From: Hyphomicrobiales bacterium
Lineage (GTDB): Bacteria; Pseudomonadota; Alphaproteobacteria; Rhizobiales; Xanthobacteraceae
Reading direction: 5' to 3'
Length of the DNA stretch: 6,065 bases
Assembly (NCBI GenBank): GCA_003164375.1
Contig: PLTE01000054.1
Coordinates: 11,128 to 17,192 of the forward strand
Shown here: positions 1-5,582 of the stretch, piece by piece
Layout: every line of letters begins with the position of its first letter
Numbering within the stretch: position 1 is the first letter of the stretch
Notes under the pieces: generated by a model
What the model was told of the DNA's origin: nothing
Seen by the model: the letters and a program-made list of their open reading frames with translations, nothing else
Databases searched by the model: none
Translations under genes and position numbers: made by a program

Positions 1-1290
1 TTCCTTTCCAAGGGCGAACTCGACAAGGGCGTGCGGCGGCCCGCCGGCGTCGCGCCGACCGCCTTGCGCAAGATCGGCGTGCTCGGCGCGGGCTTCATGG
101 GCGCCGGCGTCGCCTATGTCGCGGCGGGCGCCGGGCTGGAGGTCGTGCTGATCGACCGCGACCAGGAATCGGCCGACAAGGGCAAGGCGCATTCGGAGAA
201 GCTGATCTCCAGCCAGATCGCCAAGGGCCGCGCCAAGAGCGCCGACCGCGACGCGCTGTTGGCGCGCATCCACGCGACGGCCGACTACGCGGCGTTGAAG
301 GGCTGCGACCTGGTCGTCGAGGCGGTGTTCGAGGATCGCGGGGTGAAGGCGGAAGCGACCCAGAAGGCGCAGGCCGCGCTCGGCGGCGACGTGGTCTTCG
401 CCTCCAACACTTCGACCCTGCCGATCGGCTCGCTCGCCGAGGCGGCCGAAAAGCCGGAGAATTTCATCGGCATTCATTTCTTCTCGCCGGTCGACAAGAT
501 GATGCTGGTCGAGGTCATCATGGGCGCCAAGACCGGCCCGCGGGCGCTGGCGACGGCGCTCGACTTCGTCCGCGCGATCAAGAAGACGCCGATCGTCGTC
601 AACGACTGCCGCGGCTTCTTCGCCAACCGCTGCGTCGGCGCCTACATCCGCGAGGGCCACCTGATGCTGATGGAAGGCGTCCCGCCGGCGATGATCGAGA
701 ACGCGGCGCGGATGGCCGGCATGCCGGTCGGGCCGCTGTCGCTCAACGACGAGGTGGCGATCGACCTCGCCTGGAAGATCCTTCAGGCGACCAAGAAGGA
801 TCTCGGCGCGGCCGCGGTCGATCCCGCCCAGGAGAAGTTGCTCGAGGCGATGGTGGTCGAGCAGCAGCGCTTCGGCCGCAAGAACGGCAAGGGCTTCTAC
901 GACTACCCGGCGGCGGGGACGAAGACGCTTTGGCCGGGCCTGGCCAAGATCGCCGGCAAGGCGCTCGACCCCGACGCGATCGACGTCCAGGAGCTCAAGG
1001 ACCGTTTCCTTTATGCGCAGGCGCTCGAGGCTGCGCGCTGCATGGAGGAGAACGTCGTCACCGACCCGCGCGAGGCCGACGTCGGCTCGATCCTCGGCTT
1101 CGGCTTCGCGCCGTTCACCGGCGGCGTGCTGTCGCTGATCGACGGGATCGGCGCCAAGCCGTTCGTCGTCCGCGCCGAGGCGCTGACGGCGAAATACGGG
1201 TCGCGCTTCGCGCCCGGCGACGGGCTGAAGGCGATGGCGGCCAAGGGCGAGACCTTCTACGGCCGCGCCGCCGCCAAGGCGGCCGCGTAA
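1..1290 (+). CDS. fadJ: 3-hydroxyacyl-CoA dehydrogenase part of a FadJ/FadB-type multifunctional beta-oxidation protein (5' partial)
   Basis: The protein oxidises L-3-hydroxyacyl-CoA to 3-ketoacyl-CoA with NAD+ in fatty-acid beta-oxidation, in the cytoplasm. The frame is open from base 1, so the gene starts upstream; the GTG at 31 is an internal codon. Counting residues from that GTG, the Rossmann motif GAGFMG is at 19-24, with the acidic D42 ending the second strand. All four active-site positions known from the family are present at the expected spacing: S128, H149 (in IHFFSP), E161 and N199 (in FFANR). The NAD domain spans about 14-190, followed by two 3HCDH C-terminal domains at about 195-292 and 322-410. 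The ten codons before the GTG resemble the linker that follows the enoyl-CoA hydratase domain in ~700-residue FadJ/FadB proteins; that domain lies outside the window. A name of fadB would be equally defensible. Base use is strongly GC-rich. Confidence 0.93.
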   Translation, partial: FLSKGELDKGVRRPAGVAPTALRKIGVLGAGFMGAGVAYVAAGAGLEVVLIDRDQESADKGKAHSEKLISSQIAKGRAKSADRDALLARIHATADYAALKGCDLVVEAVFEDRGVKAEATQKAQAALGGDVVFASNTSTLPIGSLAEAAEKPENFIGIHFFSPVDKMMLVEVIMGAKTGPRALATALDFVRAIKKTPIVVNDCRGFFANRCVGAYIREGHLMLMEGVPPAMIENAARMAGMPVGPLSLNDEVAIDLAWKILQATKKDLGAAAVDPAQEKLLEAMVVEQQRFGRKNGKGFYDYPAAGTKTLWPGLAKIAGKALDPDAIDVQELKDRFLYAQALEAARCMEENVVTDPREADVGSILGFGFAPFTGGVLSLIDGIGAKPFVVRAEALTAKYGSRFAPGDGLKAMAAKGETFYGRAAAKAAA

Positions 1291-1297
1291 GCGATCT

Positions 1298-1321
1298 GGC
1301 GCGCCGCTGCGGCGGCGCGCC
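1298..1321. terminator. GC-rich hairpin between convergent genes, likely bidirectional terminator
   Basis: A perfect 10-bp stem (GGCGCGCCGC at 1298-1307 with its complement at 1312-1321) closes a 4-base loop, TGCG. It begins 8 bases after the fadJ-like stop and ends 6 bases before the manC stop, so it sits where a shared terminator would be expected. No T-run follows on either strand, so it is not a classical intrinsic terminator. It may still stall polymerase or protect the 3' ends of both mRNAs. Confidence 0.6.
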
Positions 1322-1327
1322 CGCGAA

Positions 1328-2758
1328 TCAGCTCGTCGCGCGGTGGTAGACGTCCTCGATGCGGACGATGTCGTCCTCGCCGAGATAGGACCCGGTCTGC
1401 ACCTCGATCAGTTCGAGATCGATTTTACCAGGATTCTCCAAACGATGCTTGGCCCCGATCGGAATGTAGGTCGATTCATTTTCGTGTACGATCCGGGTCT
1501 CGTCGCCGACCGTCACCCGTGCCGTGCCCTGCACCACGATCCAGTGCTCGGCGCGATGATGATGCAGTTGCAGCGACAGCCGTCCGCCCTGCTTCACCAC
1601 GATCCGCTTGACCTGAAAGCGCTGGCCTCGATCGACCGACTGATAGGAACCCCACGGCCGGTGCACCTTTAAATGTTCCTCGGTGACCGAAGGCGCCACT
1701 TCCTTGAGTTTTGCCACCAGGCGGCGCAGACCGTCGCCGTCCTCGCGCTTGGCCACCAGCACGGCATCGTCGGTCGTGACTACGACCAAGTTCTCAACGC
1801 CGAACAGTGCCACGAGTTGCTTGTCGCTTGCTACATAACAGCCGCGCGAATCGACGAAAACGACCGAACCGGATTCGGAACCATGTCCGCAATTACCGAA
1901 CTCATCGCGCTTGGAGAGCTCCCACACCGCCTGCCAGGAACCGACGTCCGACCAACCGTAGGCAACCGGCATCACGGCGGCGCGCTTGGTTCGCTCCATC
2001 ACCGCATAGTCGATCGATTTCGCCGTCGCGCACGCAAACGCCTTTGCATCGAGTGTGACAAAGCCTAAGTCGGTGCCGGCGCCCGCGACCGCTGCCGTAA
2101 CCGCCTCGATGGAGCTCGGCTCGAAACTTTGGTATTCGTCAATGAGCAGGCCGGCGCGGAACATGAAGTTGCCGGCATTCCAAAGATAACCTTCCTTGAC
2201 GTACCGCTCCGCCGTTTTGGAGTCGGGCTTCTCGACGAATTTTTCAATTGTAAAAATATCGGGTCCGATCGCTGCACCGGCGCGGATATAGCCGTATTCG
2301 GTCGCCGGCCGGGTCGGCCGCACGCCGAAAGTGACGATGCGGTCGGCTGCGGCGGCGTCCGCCGCCCCGCCGCAAACCTTGGCGAAAGCCACCGGGTCGG
2401 TGACGACGTGATCGGCGGCGAGCGCCACCATGATCGGATCGCCATCGCGTTTGACCGCAAAAACCGCGCCCGCCGCGATCGCCGGCCCGGAATCGCGCCG
2501 GATCGGTTCCAGCATGATATCAGCCTCGACGCCGATGGCCGCGAGCTGCTCCGCGACCAAAAACCGATATTGGGTATTGGTCACCACGATCGGCCGGCCG
2601 AACAGCGCCGGATCGGAAACCCTACGGATAGTATCCTGGAACGTCGAATACGGACCAAACAACGGCAGGAATTGCTTGGGCCGGTCTTCGCGCGACGCTG
2701 GCCACAGCCGCGTGCCGGCGCCGCCGCACATAATCAAGGGGATGATCGGATGAGCCAA
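1328..2758 (-). CDS. manC: Mannose-1-phosphate guanylyltransferase / mannose-6-phosphate isomerase (bifunctional)
   Basis: This enzyme makes GDP-mannose from mannose-1-phosphate and GTP, and its C-terminal cupin interconverts fructose-6-phosphate and mannose-6-phosphate. The product feeds exopolysaccharide, capsule or LPS synthesis. Counting from an in-frame GTG at 2809, the nucleotidyltransferase signature GGAGTRLWPASR is at 29-40 with PKQF at 44-47, FVEKP at 191-195, WNAGNF at 210-215 and SDVGSW at 287-292. The type II isomerase/cupin domain (about 380-490) has HRPWG at 383-387 and metal-ligand-like QLHHHRAEHW at 414-423. The TTG at 2758 is preferred because it gives a short N-terminus (MAHPIIPLIM) like other family members and about 476 residues, with a weak GAG six bases upstream. 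The GTG at 2809 would add 17 residues with no family resemblance and has no Shine-Dalgarno. The gene converges on the fadJ-like gene and diverges from the acylation genes. Synonyms are algA, xanB and cpsB. Confidence 0.95.
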   Translation of the reverse strand: MAHPIIPLIMCGGAGTRLWPASREDRPKQFLPLFGPYSTFQDTIRRVSDPALFGRPIVVTNTQYRFLVAEQLAAIGVEADIMLEPIRRDSGPAIAAGAVFAVKRDGDPIMVALAADHVVTDPVAFAKVCGGAADAAAADRIVTFGVRPTRPATEYGYIRAGAAIGPDIFTIEKFVEKPDSKTAERYVKEGYLWNAGNFMFRAGLLIDEYQSFEPSSIEAVTAAVAGAGTDLGFVTLDAKAFACATAKSIDYAVMERTKRAAVMPVAYGWSDVGSWQAVWELSKRDEFGNCGHGSESGSVVFVDSRGCYVASDKQLVALFGVENLVVVTTDDAVLVAKREDGDGLRRLVAKLKEVAPSVTEEHLKVHRPWGSYQSVDRGQRFQVKRIVVKQGGRLSLQLHHHRAEHWIVVQGTARVTVGDETRIVHENESTYIPIGAKHRLENPGKIDLELIEVQTGSYLGEDDIVRIEDVYHRATS

Positions 2759-2817
2759 GTTTAACTCGCGACAGATCGTACCGAATGGTCGACTGGGGCA
2801 GCCTGACACTCGTACAA

Positions 2818-2827
2818 CTTAATTAAG
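2818..2827. repeat. 10-base palindrome CTTAATTAAG at the predicted manC transcription start
   Basis: CTTAATTAAG is a perfect inverted repeat. It lies just downstream of the predicted manC -10 box and overlaps the predicted start of transcription. An all-AT eight-base core is uncommon in DNA this GC-rich, and the position would suit an operator. It could also simply be the AT-rich DNA expected near a promoter. Confidence 0.3.
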
Positions 2828-2829
2828 AA

Positions 2830-2858
2830 ATTCTAGGCCCGTCGCGGCGATTTCCCAA
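2830..2858 (-). promoter_or_regulatory. Sigma70-type promoter for manC
   Basis: Read on the minus strand, TTGGGA (2858-2853; four of six matches to TTGACA) is followed after exactly 17 bases by TAGAAT (2835-2830; five of six matches to TATAAT). The expected transcription start is near 2823. That leaves a leader of about 14 bases if translation starts at the GTG at 2809, or about 65 bases if it starts at the TTG at 2758. The short leader without a Shine-Dalgarno is a further reason to doubt the GTG. Confidence 0.55.
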
Positions 2859-3121
2859 GCGAAAACGCGCCGAGCAGGCCGGTTCGAAGAAATCGCGAGT
2901 TGACTCTAGCGGATAGTTGCGGGACGTGGCCGCGGTCGATCGGAACCGCAAGGACAGTGGACCGCGCCGATATCGAGCATGTGCCGAGCCTGTCTTCCGG
3001 CGACCTCGCGCGCCGACGGCGTGCAACATGACCACGCTGAAACCGCCCGCGCCTATCCCGCGGGTTCACAAACCAGAGCCGGCCATTGCGATGCGGCGGC
3101 AAATCGCCACTTTCGGTTCTC
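2859..3121. other. Intergenic stretch without a convincing gene
   Basis: This is most of the space between the manC promoter and the acylation genes. Open frames exist on both strands (for example 2917-3165 plus and 2833-3231 minus). Their translations are rich in Arg and Pro, have no recognisable domain and no Shine-Dalgarno. A TTGACT at 2900-2905 (plus) resembles a -35 box but no -10 box follows at the right distance. No tRNA, strong terminator or repeat array was seen. It may be an untranslated leader or the remains of a lost gene; nothing in it decides. Confidence 0.5.
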
Positions 3122-3133
3122 GATTGATCAATC
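3122..3133. promoter_or_regulatory. 12-base perfect palindrome GATTGATCAATC, possible operator
   Basis: GATTGATCAATC reads the same on both strands and lies about 50 bases before the first codon of the small ORF at 3182. Its right arm overlaps a second inverted pair, ATCAG (3131-3135) and CTGAT (3149-3153). The position and symmetry suit a dimeric regulator, but no regulator gene is in the window and no known consensus is recognised. Confidence 0.35.
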
Positions 3134-3181
3134 AGGTGATTATTGTTACTGATGTCGGCACTTAATATTGGGTAACGAAAA
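3134..3181 (+). promoter_or_regulatory. AT-rich leader, candidate promoter for the acylation operon
   Basis: Base composition turns clearly AT-rich here compared with the stretch before it. TAATAT at 3163-3168 matches four of six -10 positions. The best upstream partner, TTGTTA at 3143-3148, is only 14 bases away, which is too close for a normal sigma70 promoter. An alternative pair, TTGATC (3124-3129) and TACTGA (3147-3152), has 17-base spacing but a poor -10. A promoter is expected here because manC is transcribed the other way, but the exact boxes cannot be settled. Confidence 0.3.
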
Positions 3182-3289
3182 ATGAATAGGCGACTTGTCA
3201 TCGCATTGTGCATCCTTGCCGTTCTCTTCATTGCGCTGTTGATATTTAGCGATTCGTCGATCGCGCCTTTTGTCTACACTAAATTCTGA
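3182..3289 (+). CDS. Small single-pass membrane peptide (35 residues), hypothetical
   Basis: An ATG at 3182 opens a 35-codon frame ending in TGA at 3287-3289. The product starts MNRRL, continues with an unbroken hydrophobic run at about residues 5-22 (VIALCILAVLFIALLIF), and ends in a short polar tail finishing VYTKF. The two arginines before the run predict a cytoplasmic N-terminus by the positive-inside rule and a tail of about 13 residues outside. It ends 7 bases before the ATG of the SGNH-like gene, which suggests translational coupling. Only a weak GGGT lies upstream as a ribosome site. No family is recognised. It could be a small subunit of the acylation system, a leader peptide controlling the next gene, or a chance ORF; the hydrophobic pattern and spacing favour a real one. 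Confidence 0.45.
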   Translation: MNRRLVIALCILAVLFIALLIFSDSSIAPFVYTKF

Positions 3290-3296
3290 AACCGAA

Positions 3297-4511
3297 ATGA
3301 TTGTCAGATTCCTCCGCAACGTCTGCTTTGTGATTGCTGGCGCATTACTTCTCGAAGCCGCTTATCGTGCGGGTCTTTACCTCAAATATCCTGAGCGCTT
3401 TGCGGCCTTCCGTCTCGACAGCTTTACGATTTTCGACCGCCCGATGTGGCGCTACGATAGCAGGTTCGGCTATGACTATGTTCCGTCCGTGGTCGTTGAC
3501 GCCAGCGAGATATCGAACGGCCAAGTGGTAGGCTGCTCGACATCGACGCCGGTCAATGCACAGGGCAATATCGGCCCCGCCGTTCCCGACTACGATACGG
3601 CCGATCTAAAAATCGCGCTGTTCGGCGATTCGTTTTCCGCTTCCGCGACAGCCGACGGGGTGACCTGGCCGTCCGTATTGCAGGACAAGCTCGAACAATC
3701 GACCGGCAAAAAGGTCCGCGTGCTCAATTTGGCGCGCGACGGTTACGGCGTGATGTCGATGTTCGACGCCGCGGCGGCAAAGGTTGTGGAGGTTAAGCCC
3801 GATCTGGTCATCTTCGCCTTCCAGTCGGGCGATCTTCACGATGCCCGGACCTGGCGCACGGTCATGGGATCCGGCGACGACGTCCGACTCGTCACGACAC
3901 CGGAAAACTCGCCGAATCCCCCCGACGCGGACGCGACGGACATCGAGCTGTTGGCGCCATCTGCGACTCCCGAATGGTGTGAGTCGATGCGTCAGCGACC
4001 GAACGCGGCGGACCCCATACTGCGGCAAATGATGGAGAAGTCCGCCCTGCTCACCAGGGTAAAGGTACGGGCCGATATTTTCGATCTAAGACATTCGTAT
4101 CTGTTTGATCGGCTGTTTCGAGGCGACAGCTTCGCCTCGCAATGGGCGATGCTGGGTCCCGGAACCAACCCGCTCCTGACCGTTTCAGACTACGGCCTCG
4201 ATCCTCAATTCGTGCGGTCCGCCCATGCCGTCATGGCAAGCGGCATACCTTATTTGATGATCCATCTTCCACGAGGAAGCGATCTCGCCGAACATCATGA
4301 ATTCCTGCGGCTGGCGGGCACCGACACGCTGCTAAAAAGCGTGGAAGCAGTTACCAATCAGCCGGTCGTCCGAATGAGCCCCTATCTCGATGTTTCCGCC
4401 GACGACGCGATGAAGATGTGTATCTCGCCGTCAAACTGTCATCCGACCCGCTTCGGCATGGAGGTCTATGGCAGCGCGGTGCGAAAGATCGTGCTGGAGC
4501 ATATGAAGTGA
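3297..4511 (+). CDS. Membrane-anchored SGNH/GDSL hydrolase-like protein, probable partner of the AT3 acyltransferase
   Basis: It is 404 residues if started at the ATG at 3297. A hydrophobic segment at about 9-21 after MIVRFLRN looks like a signal anchor, placing the rest in the periplasm. The SGNH-like domain begins with block I, GDSFS, at 110-114 (nucleophile S112). A block II-like NLARDGYG follows at 144-151, block III-like FAFQSGDL at 173-180, and block V CHPTRFG at 381-387 with H382. Two hallmarks deviate: block III has SGD where GND is usual, and the positions two and three before the His are N380 and S379 instead of Asp. Four cysteines (C80, C228, C375, C381) lie in the exported part and could form disulfides. 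A TTG at 3270 would add nine residues and overlap the small ORF; neither start has a clear Shine-Dalgarno. The 4-base overlap with the AT3 gene points to a shared role, inferred as glycan O-acylation. An esterase role is also possible. Confidence 0.8.
   Translation: MIVRFLRNVCFVIAGALLLEAAYRAGLYLKYPERFAAFRLDSFTIFDRPMWRYDSRFGYDYVPSVVVDASEISNGQVVGCSTSTPVNAQGNIGPAVPDYDTADLKIALFGDSFSASATADGVTWPSVLQDKLEQSTGKKVRVLNLARDGYGVMSMFDAAAAKVVEVKPDLVIFAFQSGDLHDARTWRTVMGSGDDVRLVTTPENSPNPPDADATDIELLAPSATPEWCESMRQRPNAADPILRQMMEKSALLTRVKVRADIFDLRHSYLFDRLFRGDSFASQWAMLGPGTNPLLTVSDYGLDPQFVRSAHAVMASGIPYLMIHLPRGSDLAEHHEFLRLAGTDTLLKSVEAVTNQPVVRMSPYLDVSADDAMKMCISPSNCHPTRFGMEVYGSAVRKIVLEHMK
4496..4499 (+). promoter_or_regulatory. 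Shine-Dalgarno GGAG that fixes the AT3 start
   Basis: GGAG lies eight bases before the GTG at 4508, inside the end of the SGNH-like gene. This spacing is close to ideal. It selects the GTG over the longer frame that could begin at 4418, and fits coupled translation through the GTGA stop-start overlap. Confidence 0.7.
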
Positions 4512-5572
4512 CGAGTGAGCGCGTCGCTTCGCTCGATCTGGTTCGCGGTCTGGCGGCGTTGTGCGTTGCGGTTCCGCACTTCCTCATCTACCGCGGCTCG
4601 GGCGGACCGATTCTCGAACCGCTCTCGGTCATCGCGGTCGAGGTTTTTTTCGTTCTTTCCGGCTTCGTACTGGCACCGCAAATCCTGCTCGTCCTGTCGC
4701 TGCGCTCAGCGGGCAGCTTGCGGACATTTCTGGTGCGACGCTGGATGCGAACCGTGCCGCCCTATGTCGTCGCGCTGTTGCTGGTCTCGGCCATCGCCGG
4801 CGCTATCGGCTCTGTCGATTTTTGGCGATATTTGTTTTACCTGCAGAATCTGTCCGGCCAGTACAACGAGCGAGATTACTATTCCGTCGCGTGGAGCCTA
4901 TCGGTCGAGGAGTGGTTCTATCTGACGTTCCCTCTGTTCATGCTCGCTGCATCTTTCGGCCGGGCGCGCGATACGCGCCACTACGTGATTGCCGCCATCG
5001 TTTTCATTGCGCTGATAACCGCGCTACGCACAATTTTTGGGAGCTCGCTCGACTGGGGTGCCGCGGTTCGTCGCGTCGTCATTTTTCGTGTCGACTCCAT
5101 CGCTTACGGATTTCTATTGTATCTTGCGGTTCGTCGACGCCCGGTGCGCGGACCCATTTTTCTTGTCGCGGGAACGATGCTTTCGACGGCGGTGATGTTC
5201 GGTCTGCTCCAGGTCATCGAGCAGAGCCGGGCTGCGCAACTGGCCTATCCGCCCGCCGCCGCGGTGTTCGGTTCATTCGTCATCGTTTCCGCTCTCGCGC
5301 TTGAGGCATGGGCGCGGCAAAAGCCCGTTATCGCGCAAGCGGCAGGCACCACCTCTTATGCGGTCTATCTTTATCACCTGCTGGCGATCTATGTGCTGGC
5401 TCAGCTGCACTGGCCGTTGTGGCTCGCGCTTGCCGCATTCGTGCTGTTGACCGGCCTGCTGTCGGCGCTGAGCAGTTACGGCTTGGAGAAGCCGATTCTG
5501 GCAATGCGGCCGAAATATCGGTCCGCCTCGCCGACCGGGATTTCGCTGAAGGCGACCGACGCCGCCCCATAA
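4508..5572 (+). CDS. Acyltransferase 3 (AT3) family integral membrane protein, probable glycan O-acyltransferase
   Basis: AT3 proteins move an acyl group, usually acetyl from acetyl-CoA, across the inner membrane to modify surface sugars. With the GTG at 4508 the product is 354 residues. It shows SLDLVRG at 8-14 and the family's R-x10-H motif exactly (R13, H24). FFVLSGFVLA follows at 47-56, then SLSVEEWFYL at 130-139, the FRVDSIAYG motif at 193-201 and YAVYLYHLL at 284-292. Long hydrophobic stretches between these are consistent with about ten membrane spans. YGLEKPIL near 324-331 matches the usual end of the family; the last 20 or so residues are a polar cytoplasmic-type tail. There is no fused SGNH domain, unlike OafA/OafB-type enzymes, but the gene just upstream supplies one. 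The substrate and the acyl group cannot be read from sequence. Confidence 0.92.
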   Translation: MTSERVASLDLVRGLAALCVAVPHFLIYRGSGGPILEPLSVIAVEVFFVLSGFVLAPQILLVLSLRSAGSLRTFLVRRWMRTVPPYVVALLLVSAIAGAIGSVDFWRYLFYLQNLSGQYNERDYYSVAWSLSVEEWFYLTFPLFMLAASFGRARDTRHYVIAAIVFIALITALRTIFGSSLDWGAAVRRVVIFRVDSIAYGFLLYLAVRRRPVRGPIFLVAGTMLSTAVMFGLLQVIEQSRAAQLAYPPAAAVFGSFVIVSALALEAWARQKPVIAQAAGTTSYAVYLYHLLAIYVLAQLHWPLWLALAAFVLLTGLLSALSSYGLEKPILAMRPKYRSASPTGISLKATDAAP

Positions 5573-5582
5573 GCGGACGAGA

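Noticed and set aside
930..1349. Plus-strand frame overlapping the end of the fadJ-like gene
   Set aside because: It is a low-complexity Arg-rich shadow of the dehydrogenase frame and crosses the hairpin.
1343..2764. Several plus-strand open frames (1343-1672, 1673-2068, 2129-2764) opposite manC
   Set aside because: They mirror the manC coding frame in GC-rich DNA, and their translations show no domain and no ribosome sites. ManC motifs run unbroken on the other strand.
3028..3165. Plus-strand ATG frame of 46 codons (MTTLKPPAP...)
   Set aside because: No Shine-Dalgarno, Pro/Arg-rich, no hydrophobic or domain pattern, and it runs through the palindrome and the candidate promoter region.
2833..3231. 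Minus-strand frame of 132 codons across the divergent intergenic region
   Set aside because: The translation is Arg-rich with no recognisable domain. It would lie across the manC promoter and run antisense to the small ORF.
4418..4507. 30-residue N-terminal extension of the AT3 protein
   Set aside because: It overlaps the SGNH-like gene, including the region coding for its block V His, and shows no AT3 resemblance. The GTG at 4508 has a GGAG eight bases upstream and gives the usual family N-terminus.
4561..5304. 247-codon frame inside the AT3 gene in another frame
   Set aside because: It is an Arg/Cys/His-rich shadow of the AT3 frame, which carries all the family motifs.
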